64,000 bases of DNA from Lederbergia lenta NBRC 16444. Lineage in GTDB: Bacteria; Bacillota; Bacilli; Bacillales; Bacillaceae_C. The notes beneath the pieces were generated by a model that saw only the letters and a list, made by a program, of their open reading frames with translations, was not told the DNA's origin and did not search any database. Position numbers and translations under genes: made by a program. This document shows, one piece after another, positions 17,644 through 26,191 of the stretch (the first letter of the stretch is position 1; each line of letters opens with the position of its first letter). The stretch lies in assembly GCF_001591545.1 (NCBI RefSeq), contig NZ_BCVC01000002.1, forward strand, positions 186,001 to 250,000, in the 5' to 3' direction.

Positions 17644-18678
17644 ATGAGAAAACACTTTCTATTTTCAATGACATGTATCATCGTATTGCTTTTAGCAGCA
17701 TGCGGAGAAAGCAACACAGAGCCAAGTAATAAAACAAAAGCAGCAGGTCAACCAGATATTTCAGGAGAATTACAGTTTTATACTTCACAGCCTGATGAAG
17801 ATGCACAAAAGCTAGTAAGCGAGTTTAATAAGCTATATCCAGATGTAAAAGTATCTACCTATCGTTCAGGGACAGAAGAAGTCGTTTCAAAACTTATGGC
17901 TGAAAAAGAAGCTGGAGATATTCAAGCTGATGTATTACTTGTAGCAGATGCGATTACGTTTGAGAGCTTGAAAAAGGACAATTTATTATTAAGTTACCAA
18001 TCTCCTGAAGCGGAAAATATTCCTGAAACACTGGTCGATCCGGAAGGTACATATAGCGGTACAAAAGTAATGGCCACAGCGCTTGTCATTAACACAAATA
18101 ATGTAACCTCCGCACCAAAAGATTGGGAAGATCTATTAGAAATAGAAGCAAAAGATAAAAGCTTGATGGCAAGCCCCTTTTATTCAGGTGCAGCCGCGTA
18201 CAATTTAGGGATTTTTACAAGAGACAGTGCTCTTGGTTGGGACTTTTATGAAAGCTTAAAGGATAACGGCATGACGATTACCAAAGGCAATGGAGCCGTG
18301 CTAAAAGAAGTTGCTTCAGGAGAAAAGTCATACGGCGTGGTAGTGGACTTTATCGTAGCTAAAGCAAAAAAAGAAGGCTCACCAGTAGAGCTGATTTATC
18401 CAAGCAGCGGGGTACCAGTTGTGACCGAACCAATCGGCATTATGAAAAATACACAAAACGAGGCTGCAGCGAAAGCGTTTATTGACTTCGTACTATCTGA
18501 AGACGGACAAAAAGTAGCGGCGGAACTAGGATATACGCCTGCAAGGGATGGCATTCCTGCTCCAGAGGGATTGAAAACTATCACTGAAATGACTGTTTTA
18601 GAAGCAGATATGAAAGACTTATTGGCTGAAAAAGAAGAAGACAAAACAAAATTTGGAGAGATTTTCGGACAACATTAA
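17644..18678 (+). CDS. ABC transporter substrate-binding lipoprotein (AfuA/FbpA/phosphonate class)
   Basis: A 344-residue lipoprotein. The signal peptide ends in LLLAAC with Cys20 as the lipidated residue, followed by a serine/asparagine-rich linker. The mature part has the class-1 Fe(III)-type binding fold: GELQFYTSQPDEDAQKL at the start and SGVPVVTEPIGIMKN, then GYTPARDGIP near the end. This group includes iron(III), 2-aminoethylphosphonate and sugar-phosphate binders (AfuA), and the sequence alone does not decide. The neighbours (SurE, isomerase, Pho-box-like repeat) favour a phosphorylated ligand. It starts one base after surE ends. Confidence 0.87.
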   Translation: MRKHFLFSMTCIIVLLLAACGESNTEPSNKTKAAGQPDISGELQFYTSQPDEDAQKLVSEFNKLYPDVKVSTYRSGTEEVVSKLMAEKEAGDIQADVLLVADAITFESLKKDNLLLSYQSPEAENIPETLVDPEGTYSGTKVMATALVINTNNVTSAPKDWEDLLEIEAKDKSLMASPFYSGAAAYNLGIFTRDSALGWDFYESLKDNGMTITKGNGAVLKEVASGEKSYGVVVDFIVAKAKKEGSPVELIYPSSGVPVVTEPIGIMKNTQNEAAAKAFIDFVLSEDGQKVAAELGYTPARDGIPAPEGLKTITEMTVLEADMKDLLAEKEEDKTKFGEIFGQH

Positions 18679-18697
18679 GCATGTAGGAGAATGATGA

Positions 18698-20440
18698 ATG
18701 ATTCCTAAACAAATATCTGTGGAGGAGATAACGGAGGTTCGTCGTCCCTTATCTTCTTCCTTCCTAAATAAACGCATTATATCCTTGTTTGGTTTCCTAT
18801 TGCTCATACTTTTATTCCTTACACCTGTATTTCGATTAGTCTTCATTAGCTTCAGGCAAGAAGACACTTTCACACTTGCCCATTATGCCCATGTTCTTTA
18901 CGACAAAACTACTTGGCTAACTGTTAAAAATACGCTCATTATTGTTACCGGTTCAACCATATTATCTTTATTTCTTGGTGTTGCTTTTGCTTGGGCAATG
19001 GCATACGTAAATATTAAAAACAAAAAGTGGATTCAGCTATTCATTTTTTTTCCATTCATTATCCCATCTTATATAACGACGCTAGCTTGGGTGCAATTAT
19101 TTAGTAAAAATGGATTTGTCCATGCTGGATTGCAGCTCCTATCCAGTCATTTCACTGCTCCTAATTTGTATAGCATTGGTGGTATTATTTTCGTACTTGG
19201 TATATCCCATTATCCACTTGTTTATTTACTCACTGTAAATGTATTTAGAAAAATACCGCGTGAACTAGAGCAAGCAGCGAAAGTTAGCGGAGCGAGTAGA
19301 TGGCATATATTATTCAAACTAGTTATCCCACTTGCAATACCAGGTATTACTGCTGGTGGTTTCTTAGCCTTTTTATCGAATCTTGATAATTTCGGTATTC
19401 CTGCATTTTTGGGAATACCAGCAAATATTCGAGTCCTTAGCACGTATATTTATGAGCAAATTGTAAGTTTTGGACCCTCCGCATTTTCACGTGCAGCTGT
19501 TTTATCCATCGTATTAGCGATCATCGCAGCAGCTGGCATGATAGCGCAATGGTTAATGATGCGAAAAGGAAAAATCACAGAAACAGCTACTACAGATATG
19601 GAGGCGCGTATACTATTATCTACAGCAAAAAGGAGGATATGCGAAACCTTTATTTGGTGCTTTCTGCTTTTCACTAGTATCATTCCATTTATTTCAATGG
19701 CGGCATCCTCGTTCATAAAGGCATACGGGTTATCGTTTCGTTGGGAAAATCTATCTCTTAAGAACTACCAGTATGTACTTTTTTCCGATCAGCGGACTTT
19801 TTCAGCGATCAACACTAGTATAAAGCTTGCGTTAATTACAGCAATTGTTTGTTTATTTGTCGGGACAGCAATTGCCTATATTCGTCACAAGAGTCAAAGC
19901 AATATAACGAAGTTAATGGAAGGTATCGTGACAGTGCCTTATGCATTACCAGGTACTATTTTTGCATTAAGTATGATATTAACTTGGATGCAGCCTATTC
20001 CAGGATGGAATCCAGGTATATATGGGAGTATTTGGATTCTTGTTATTGCCTATTTAACACGCTTTTTAATATTGCAAGTTCGTTCTAGCTTTACTGCTTT
20101 TTCACAAATTGATCCTTCTATTGAAGAGGCTGCACGAACATCAGGAGCAAGTGGAATAGCCAAATGGCGAAAAATCCTTTTTCCCCTCTTGTTTCCAGGA
20201 TTGATAAGTGGTGCTTTATTAGTTTTTTTAACGGCTTTAACCGAATTAACCGTATCAAGTTTATTATGGTCAAGTGGACAAGAAACCATTGGTGTCGTGA
20301 TCTTTAATTTTGAGCAATCTGGTTATACGACTTATTCTTCAGCGTTGTCGAGTATGATCGTGATGGCAATCTTCATTGGCGGTATTTTATTTATTCAATT
20401 AGAGAAAACATGGGCAAGGAGTGTGCTGAAAAAACGATGA
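18698..20440 (+). CDS. ABC transporter permease, two fused permease domains
   Basis: A 580-residue membrane protein with about 12 helices in two homologous halves, as in ThiP/FbpB/AfuB permeases. Each half has an EAA loop for the ATPase: ELEQAAKVSGASRWHILFK and SIEEAARTSGASGIAKWRK. It follows the binding-protein gene by 19 bases, starts at ATG 18,698 after AGGAGA, and ends with a stop that overlaps the ATPase start codon (ATGA). Confidence 0.92.
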   Translation: MIPKQISVEEITEVRRPLSSSFLNKRIISLFGFLLLILLFLTPVFRLVFISFRQEDTFTLAHYAHVLYDKTTWLTVKNTLIIVTGSTILSLFLGVAFAWAMAYVNIKNKKWIQLFIFFPFIIPSYITTLAWVQLFSKNGFVHAGLQLLSSHFTAPNLYSIGGIIFVLGISHYPLVYLLTVNVFRKIPRELEQAAKVSGASRWHILFKLVIPLAIPGITAGGFLAFLSNLDNFGIPAFLGIPANIRVLSTYIYEQIVSFGPSAFSRAAVLSIVLAIIAAAGMIAQWLMMRKGKITETATTDMEARILLSTAKRRICETFIWCFLLFTSIIPFISMAASSFIKAYGLSFRWENLSLKNYQYVLFSDQRTFSAINTSIKLALITAIVCLFVGTAIAYIRHKSQSNITKLMEGIVTVPYALPGTIFALSMILTWMQPIPGWNPGIYGSIWILVIAYLTRFLILQVRSSFTAFSQIDPSIEEAARTSGASGIAKWRKILFPLLFPGLISGALLVFLTALTELTVSSLLWSSGQETIGVVIFNFEQSGYTTYSSALSSMIVMAIFIGGILFIQLEKTWARSVLKKR

Positions 20441-21510
20441 TTACTTTAGATGGCATTTCTAAAACATATGGAAATTATCAAGCGCTGCAGTCGATCGATC
20501 TTTCTATTAATAACGGTGAATTCATCGCTATCCTTGGTCCTTCAGGATGTGGCAAAACGACCTTGTTAAAATTACTCGCTGGATTTATGTCACCGACATC
20601 GGGACGAATGATAATGAATGAACAACTCATCGCGACAGACAAAAAAGTTACTCCACCTGAAAAACGGAATATCGGCATGGTTTTTCAATCCTTCGCACTT
20701 TGGCCGCATATGAATGTGCAAGAACATGTCCGCTTTCCTTTAAAACATCACAGATATGTAAATAAAGGATTAAGTAAAAATCATGATAAAAGAATCACTG
20801 ATATTTTACATTTGGTAGGTTTGGAAAAGTTCGCAAAACGCTATCCAGAAGAGCTATCTGGTGGTCAAAAACAACGGGTGGCGCTAGCCCGCGCGCTAGC
20901 GCCTGAACCAAGTTTATTATTAATGGATGAGCCACTCAGTGCACTCGATGCAGAGCTTCGCATGGACATGCGCAAGGAGATTCAACATATTCATCGAGAA
21001 ACAAAGGCAACCATAATGTATGTTACCCATGACCAAAGCGAGGCACTTGGGATGGCAGACAGAATTGTTGTCATGAATAATGGAAGAATTGAGCAAATCG
21101 GAAGTCCGGAAACGATCTATTTGAGACCGGAAACAGAATTCGTGGCAACGTTCGTTGGGAAAAACAATTTAATAAAAGGAAAGTGGATGAATCAATATTT
21201 TATTCCCGATCACTCACCGGCGGAAAAATGGAGCAATTTGGACATATCACCTCAATTGAAAAAGAAAAATATTTGTCCAATTCGCCCGGAACAATGGCGT
21301 TTATCTTCTCATGGGCAAGGTATGTCTGGCAAAATCACTACCGTTCAATATCAAGGAAAGGAAATCCATTATACGATTCAAGTCGGAGAAGAACGGATTA
21401 CCGCCCATGATAATATTACATCTGGACGATATTCTCATGGAGACACTGTAAAACTATCTATTAGAAATCCAGAATCACAAACTGAGATGCAGTATAGACA
21501 TAGCGTTTAA
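20437..21510 (+). CDS. ABC transporter ATP-binding protein
   Basis: A 357-residue ATPase of the PotA/FbpC/AfuC class. Walker A GPSGCGKTTL, Q loop MVFQSFALWPHM, signature LSGGQKQRVALARAL, Walker B LLLMDEPLSALD and switch His in YVTHDQSEALG are complete. A C-terminal TOBE_2-like domain begins near residue 275. The ATG at 20,437 overlaps the permease stop and gives the usual N-terminus (MITLDGISKTYG); the ATG at 20,410 is possible but would add nine residues. Confidence 0.92.
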   Translation: MITLDGISKTYGNYQALQSIDLSINNGEFIAILGPSGCGKTTLLKLLAGFMSPTSGRMIMNEQLIATDKKVTPPEKRNIGMVFQSFALWPHMNVQEHVRFPLKHHRYVNKGLSKNHDKRITDILHLVGLEKFAKRYPEELSGGQKQRVALARALAPEPSLLLMDEPLSALDAELRMDMRKEIQHIHRETKATIMYVTHDQSEALGMADRIVVMNNGRIEQIGSPETIYLRPETEFVATFVGKNNLIKGKWMNQYFIPDHSPAEKWSNLDISPQLKKKNICPIRPEQWRLSSHGQGMSGKITTVQYQGKEIHYTIQVGEERITAHDNITSGRYSHGDTVKLSIRNPESQTEMQYRHSV

Positions 21511-21515
21511 TATAC

Positions 21516-21556
21516 ATAACTAGCAGCTAAAGTGTTTTTGCTGCTAGTTATTTTTG
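21516..21556 (+). terminator. Terminator of the surE-transporter operon
   Basis: A perfect 12-bp stem (ATAACTAGCAGC and its complement), 12-base loop, then TTTT. Confidence 0.9.
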
Positions 21557-21628
21557 TGTCTGTTCGTTTTCGCATGAAGTTCTATTTAATATCAGCTAGT
21601 AAAAAGCTACAATTGTTATAATAAGTGA

Positions 21629-21754
21629 CTACGCCAGTAAATGTTCCTTCACGGCCAATAATTGTCCCTCGACAGCTAGTACTTCGCGCTCGACCGCTAG
21701 TAAACATCAAGTGACGGCCAGTAAATAATCTGTCATGGCCAGTAATTTCGGAAA
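21629..21754. repeat. Six-unit 21-bp degenerate tandem repeat, right array
   Basis: Units start at 21,629, 21,650, 21,671, 21,692, 21,713 and 21,734, exactly 21 bp apart, with the core GACGGCCAGTAAA or close variants. An out-of-phase copy lies at 21,591. Family and orientation are the same as in the array at 5067-5192, so the two arrays bracket the metabolic island. The remaining gap to degV (to 22,073) holds no gene. Confidence 0.9.
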
Positions 21755-22073
21755 AAGTGTTTTTTATTTGATATGCTAAATTGTGATGTATTTTGTCATT
21801 CGTCCTAAATAGGTTATGATGAAGTTCAAGTGTAGCGTTCATTCACTAGTAAAACCCAGTTTACTAGTACAAAGTGGACTATCATGTGATTGACCTTGTT
21901 GATATGTGTAGAAAGGATCTATATCACGCTCCTCCAAAGCACCTAGCAAATAATGCATATATTCGACAAACTTCGCATGGTGCTAACATTAGTCACCCCT
22001 TTTCAAACCTTTGTATATTAGATAGAATGGTAAGGTCGAACAATATTAAATAATGAACTAAGGATGATTACGA

Positions 22074-22919
22074 ATGAAGATTGCAGTTGTGACTGATAGC
22101 ACTTCATATATACCAAAACATATTAGAGAAGATTTACATATACATATGATCCCGTTATGCGTCGTTATTAACTCTGAAACATATCGAGAAGAAGTCGATA
22201 TTTCAGCGGCGGACTTTTATGAAGAAGTAAGAAACGGTACGAAGCTTCCTACGACAACGCAACCGCCAATTGGTGAATTCGAAGCATTATACAGCAAGTT
22301 AGCGAAAGAGTATGACGCGATCATTAGTATCCATCTTTCAAGCGGTATTAGTGGAACGTTTCAAGGAGCTGTTGCTGCAGGGGATATGACGGAAAATGCT
22401 AAAGTGTTTGCTTATGACTCTGAAATTAGCTGCATGCCCCAAGGATTCTATGTTTTAGAAGCGGCAGTAATGGCGAAGGCAGGAAAAACACCAGAAGAAA
22501 TCATTGCCCGTCTTGATGAGTTAAAAGCATCCATGCGCGCTTATTTTATGGTCGATGATTTAACCCATTTACAGCGGGGAGGACGTCTATCAAGTGCACA
22601 GGCGATCATTGGCAGCTTGCTAAATATTAAACCTCTACTCCATTTTGAAAATAAAGTGATCGTTCCATTTGAAAAGATTCGCACACGTAAAAAGGCGATG
22701 AAACGAGTTGCTGATTTGCTTGGTGAGGACGTAGAAAAGGGCCATCGCTTACAAGCAACGATTATTCACGCAAATCGTGTACAAGATGCAGCGGAATGGA
22801 AGGCAGAATTAGAGCAATTGTATCCAACAGTAGATTTTAATATTAGCTACTTCGGTCCAGTGATCGGCACCCACCTCGGTGAAGGTGCAATGGGCTTAGG
22901 ATGGACGATTCGTTTATAA
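22074..22919 (+). CDS. degV: DegV family protein
   Basis: A 281-residue DegV/FakB-type protein. The family binds fatty acids, and some members present them to fatty-acid kinase; the in vivo role of this copy is not known. The lipid-site motifs are present: VTDSTSYIP at the start, TTTQPPIGEF, SIHLSSGISGTFQGA, VDDLTHLQRGGRLSSAQA and a C-terminal GTHLGEGAMGLGW. It starts at ATG after AAGGATGA. The order degV-comFA-comFC-yvyF-flgM matches B. subtilis. Confidence 0.95.
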   Translation: MKIAVVTDSTSYIPKHIREDLHIHMIPLCVVINSETYREEVDISAADFYEEVRNGTKLPTTTQPPIGEFEALYSKLAKEYDAIISIHLSSGISGTFQGAVAAGDMTENAKVFAYDSEISCMPQGFYVLEAAVMAKAGKTPEEIIARLDELKASMRAYFMVDDLTHLQRGGRLSSAQAIIGSLLNIKPLLHFENKVIVPFEKIRTRKKAMKRVADLLGEDVEKGHRLQATIIHANRVQDAAEWKAELEQLYPTVDFNISYFGPVIGTHLGEGAMGLGWTIRL

Positions 22920-22923
22920 ATTT

Positions 22924-22957
22924 TGGGACTGGCACATAGAAGGGCCAGTTCTCTTTT
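22924..22957 (+). terminator. Terminator after degV
   Basis: GGGACTGGC pairs with GCCAGTTCTC (with wobble), followed by TTTT. comFA may therefore rely on its own promoter or read-through. Confidence 0.65.
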
Positions 22958-22982
22958 ACAAATAAATTAATGAGGTGATAAT

Positions 22983-24392
22983 TTGAAAACTAATACAAAC
23001 CCCGATTTACCCTCGACAACTCTCATCCCCCGCGATATTCAGCTATTTCTTTCAGGTCGTTCCCTACTCCAGCAAGAACTTCCCTTTTCTCAAAAAATAA
23101 TGAACGAATATCTTTCTCAAGGTCTTATTAAGTTGAAGCCTGGCATTCGAATTCAGCATAGAACCTTAAGATGTGAGAGGTGTGCTAATACAGTTATGCG
23201 TTTATTTGGGCGATTTCCTTGTGCCAATTGTGGAAAGGAATGTTCCTATTGCCGTAAATGCATCATGATGGGGAGGGTTTCTACATGTACACCATTATAT
23301 AGTTGGAATGGTCCAATCCCTGAAAACAATGTTACCGTATCCCTTCAATGGCAAGGAGAACTATCACCTGGACAGAAATTAGCTTCCGAAGCTGTCTTAC
23401 AAGCAATCGAATCAAGTTCAGAGATTTTAATTTGGGCAGTTTGTGGCGCTGGAAAAACTGAAGTGCTTTTTGCCGGCATTGAAAAAGCGTTACAGCTCGG
23501 ACATCGTGTGTGTATTGCTACACCAAGGACAGATGTTGTATTAGAGCTTGCACCAAGGTTTAAAAAGGTGTTTCCAACCATCGACATTGCAGCTCTATAC
23601 GGTGGAAGTGATGATCGAAACCTTTATGCTCCTCTTACCATTTCTACAACACATCAACTCCTAAGGTTTGAAGCGGCTTTTGATGCCATCGTCGTGGATG
23701 AAGTGGATGCTTTTCCATATACATTTGATGAAAGTCTACAATGGGCAGTGAAAAAAGCGGCCATGCTTCGCTCAGCAAATATTTACTTAACGGCCACACC
23801 TAGTGCAACTTGGCAGATCGAATGTAAAGTTGGCAAGCGACCACATATTAAAATCCCCGCACGCTACCACCGAAAACCGCTACCAGTTCCTGCCTTCACT
23901 TGGTGTGGAAATTGGCGTAAGCAACTTGAAAAAGAGATAATTCCTCATAAGATCATTCAATGGGTTCGACAACGTATCACTGCTAAAAAACAAGCACTCG
24001 TATTTTTTCCCCATATTGAATTAATGGAAAAAGCATTACCTTTATTTAGACGTCTCCATCAAGCAATTGAATCTGTTCATGCAGAAGATCCCGAGCGTAA
24101 AGAAAAAGTCGAAAGCATGCGTGCCAAAAAAATCCCTATTCTGTTGACAACAACCATCCTCGAACGTGGTGTGACTTTTCCTAATATCGATGTCGCTGTC
24201 ATCGGTGCAGAAGATGATACGTTTACTGAGTCGGCTTTAGTGCAGATTTCTGGTCGGGTAGGAAGAAGTGCTTCCTATCCATCTGGAAAGATTACTTTTT
24301 TCCATTATGGAAGAACGCAAGCGATGATTAAGGCGCTCACACATATCGATGAGATGAACCAAGAAGCACAGAAAAAAGGGCTTTTGTCATGA
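22983..24392 (+). CDS. comFA: Competence DNA-translocation ATPase ComFA
   Basis: A 469-residue superfamily 2 helicase-like ATPase that helps draw transforming DNA into the cell. An N-terminal four-to-six cysteine zinc cluster (CERC, CANCGKEC, CRKC, about residues 60-100) precedes Walker A (AVCGAGKTEV, about 157), the DEVD box (VVDEVDAF), motif III (LTATPS) and a C-terminal helicase lobe ending QISGRVGRS. The start is TTG after GAGGTGA. It overlaps comFC by four bases (ATGA). No comFB lies between them, unlike in B. subtilis. Confidence 0.96.
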   Translation: MKTNTNPDLPSTTLIPRDIQLFLSGRSLLQQELPFSQKIMNEYLSQGLIKLKPGIRIQHRTLRCERCANTVMRLFGRFPCANCGKECSYCRKCIMMGRVSTCTPLYSWNGPIPENNVTVSLQWQGELSPGQKLASEAVLQAIESSSEILIWAVCGAGKTEVLFAGIEKALQLGHRVCIATPRTDVVLELAPRFKKVFPTIDIAALYGGSDDRNLYAPLTISTTHQLLRFEAAFDAIVVDEVDAFPYTFDESLQWAVKKAAMLRSANIYLTATPSATWQIECKVGKRPHIKIPARYHRKPLPVPAFTWCGNWRKQLEKEIIPHKIIQWVRQRITAKKQALVFFPHIELMEKALPLFRRLHQAIESVHAEDPERKEKVESMRAKKIPILLTTTILERGVTFPNIDVAVIGAEDDTFTESALVQISGRVGRSASYPSGKITFFHYGRTQAMIKALTHIDEMNQEAQKKGLLS

Positions 24393-25099
24393 TGAACAAT
24401 CATTGTATTTATTGTGATATGCAGATCGTTACCGAAGTAACTTGGAGAAAGCTCATCTTTAAGTCTGAAGAAGCCGTTTTATGTCATCATTGTTTTGAAA
24501 AGTTAACATTAATAAAGGGAAAGCGTTGTGGCAAATGCTCTCGATCTTTAGAAAAGCTGAAAGCAGAATTTATTACAGATTCAGTATGTACGGATTGCGT
24601 TCGCTGGGAAGTGAATCCAAATTGGAAAGATATCCTTCAGCAAAATCTCTCCGTATTTGAGTATAATGAGTACTTAAAAGAAATGCTTGCTCGTTATAAA
24701 TACCGTGGGGATTATGAACTTGCGGCTGCATTTTCTAAGGAAATAAGCGCATGCATCAACCAACTCACCTATGATATACTCGTACCAATTCCATTAAGTG
24801 AAGAACGTCTGCAAGAAAGAGGATTTAATCAAACGATAGGGCTCGCCGAAAAAGCCGGATTCGCAATAGAGGATTTACTGATCCGTAAACATGCGGAGAA
24901 GCAATCAAAAAAGACGAGGCAAGCTCGTATGCAATCAACAGATGTCTTTGCTGTATCTACAAAAGAGGATTTAACAGAGAAACATATTTTGCTCATAGAT
25001 GATATTTATACAACGGGTTCAACGATTCGCCATGCAGCGAAGGTGTTAAAACAGGCTGGTGCTAAGTCCATATCAGCTTTTACTTTAGCAAGAGGTTAA
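24389..25099 (+). CDS. comFC: ComF family protein ComFC
   Basis: A 236-residue competence protein with an N-terminal zinc-finger region (CIYC, CHHC, CGKC, CTDC) and a phosphoribosyltransferase-like domain (ILLIDDIYTTGSTIRHAA near residue 195, VPIPLSEERLQERGFNQ near 130). It partners ComFA in DNA uptake. Translation is coupled to comFA through the ATGA overlap. Confidence 0.95.
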   Translation: MMNNHCIYCDMQIVTEVTWRKLIFKSEEAVLCHHCFEKLTLIKGKRCGKCSRSLEKLKAEFITDSVCTDCVRWEVNPNWKDILQQNLSVFEYNEYLKEMLARYKYRGDYELAAAFSKEISACINQLTYDILVPIPLSEERLQERGFNQTIGLAEKAGFAIEDLLIRKHAEKQSKKTRQARMQSTDVFAVSTKEDLTEKHILLIDDIYTTGSTIRHAAKVLKQAGAKSISAFTLARG

Positions 25100-25156
25100 A
25101 CATCAAGCGGAATAGCCGATACAATAAATAGAAGCAAAAATCAGGGGGAAGTAATA

Positions 25157-25561
25157 ATGGATTTAGATAATTGTCCAAACTGTGGTAACATTTATGTGAA
25201 AAATACCATTCGTGATTGCTGTGATGCATGTTATAAAAAAGAAGAGGCAGATTATGATAGGGTGTATCGATTTTTAAGGAAAAGGGAAAATAGAGCCGCG
25301 ACGATGGAAACAGTAGCAAAAGCAACAGATGTAGAAGAATATCTGTTGCAGAAATGGGTTAAAAAAGGACGCTTGCAAGTGGCGCAATTTCCTAATTTAG
25401 GCTTCCCATGTGATCGTTGTGGTACTTTGATTACAAAAGGAAAAATATGTGAAAACTGTGCTACATCGATCAAACAAGAACTGAGCGCATTTGAAAATGA
25501 GAAAAATAGACAAGACCAACTTCATACAGCTGTGTATCATTCTCAAGACCTAAAGAAATGA
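25157..25561 (+). CDS. yvyF: Flagellar operon protein YvyF
   Basis: A 134-residue protein with two zinc-ribbon-like CxxC clusters: CPNCG plus CCDAC at the N-terminus, and CDRCG plus CENC near residue 90. A MerR-like helix-turn-helix segment lies between them (VAKATDVEEYLLQKWVKKGRL). It matches YvyF of B. subtilis in position and size. The biochemical function is unknown; its proximity to flgM suggests a role in late flagellar gene control. Confidence 0.92.
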   Translation: MDLDNCPNCGNIYVKNTIRDCCDACYKKEEADYDRVYRFLRKRENRAATMETVAKATDVEEYLLQKWVKKGRLQVAQFPNLGFPCDRCGTLITKGKICENCATSIKQELSAFENEKNRQDQLHTAVYHSQDLKK

Positions 25562-25607
25562 CATATAAGGTTAGTTAAAATGAGAGAATTGGCCTATGAA
25601 TTCATCC

Positions 25608-25634
25608 TAAACAATTTAAAGAGTGAACCGATAC
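25608..25634 (+). promoter_or_regulatory. Sigma-D promoter of flgM
   Basis: TAAA, 15-base spacer, ACCGATAC. This fits the sigma-D consensus TAAA-N15-GCCGATAT closely and stands 48 bp upstream of flgM. Confidence 0.8.
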
Positions 25635-25681
25635 TAATAATATAGAAACAGATGAGAGACGGAATCAAAGGAGGAAAGACC

Positions 25682-25939
25682 ATGAAAATCAATCCCTTTC
25701 GACCTGTGGAACACAATCCATATAAACAGAAAGTAAATAAAGTGGAGCAACAATCTGCAACAGGCAAAACGGATAAAGTGGAAATTTCCGCTAGAGCTAA
25801 AGAAATGCAGCAAATTCCGTCCATTGCCAAAGAACGGGAAGCGCGAATTGCTGAATTAAAAGAGCAAGTGAAAAATGGGACGTACGAAGTGAACCCGAAA
25901 GAAGTAGCAGAAAGCATCGCAAAGTTTTACCGACTATAA
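25682..25939 (+). CDS. flgM: Anti-sigma-D factor FlgM
   Basis: An 85-residue anti-sigma factor that holds sigma-D inactive until the hook is complete. The N-terminus is polar and disordered-looking; the C-terminal sigma-binding helices include SIAKEREARIAELKEQV and PKEVAESIAKFY. The ATG at 25,682 follows GGAGGAAAGACC. A sigma-D promoter precedes it, giving feedback control. Confidence 0.95.
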   Translation: MKINPFRPVEHNPYKQKVNKVEQQSATGKTDKVEISARAKEMQQIPSIAKEREARIAELKEQVKNGTYEVNPKEVAESIAKFYRL

Positions 25940-25976
25940 ACAAATGTACAGAGTTAGAAAATTTAATATAGCGACA

Positions 25977-26102
25977 TTCGAACGGATTCGACTAGTGCTC
26001 ATGGATGAGCGGCTACAAATGTGAAATGTCAGCGATTGCGTAGAACCATGAAATGCATAGGTTCTATTTAAAGATGGCTGATATTTTGTGTAACGAATCT
26101 GA
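25977..26102 (+). ncRNA. Candidate structured RNA upstream of the FliK-like gene, 5' domain
   Basis: Several nested pairings can be drawn. P1 is CGGATTCG (25,983-25,990) with CGAATCTG (26,094-26,101), closing the domain. P2 is TAGT-GCTCA/TGAGC-g-GCTA with a TGGA loop (25,993-26,015). P3 is AAATGTCAGC with GCTGATATTT (26,024-26,033/26,077-26,086, one G-U). P4 is TAGAACC/GGTTCTA (26,041-26,066) inside P3. The 5' P1 strand can instead form a local hairpin TCGAA-CGGA-TTCGA, an arrangement seen in RNA switches. No known class was recognised. Confidence 0.45.
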
Positions 26103-26107
26103 TGATT

Positions 26108-26169
26108 GAGGGAACTTGCCCCAGCATCTTTGTATGCTTAGCCAATTTGGCTGATGGGCTAGTTCCCTC
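26108..26169 (+). ncRNA. Cloverleaf-like hairpin in the leader of the FliK-like gene
   Basis: GAGGGAACT (26,108-26,116) pairs with AGTTCCCTC (26,161-26,169). Inside are GCCC/GGGC (26,118-26,121/26,156-26,159), then two side hairpins: AGCAT/ATGCT (26,123-26,138) and AGCCA/TGGCT (26,140-26,152). The helix ends 23 bases before the ATG at 26,192. It lacks a proper T run for a terminator, so control of translation or RNA stability is more likely. Confidence 0.55.
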
Positions 26170-26191
26170 TCTTTATGGGGGCGTGAATTTA

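Noticed and set aside
21582-21842. Minus-strand 86-residue ORF
   Set aside because: Same reason: an artefact of the right 21-bp array.
26108-26169. Simple terminator after flgM
   Set aside because: The stem is branched and the following T run is interrupted; it also lies just before a start codon, so a leader structure fits better.
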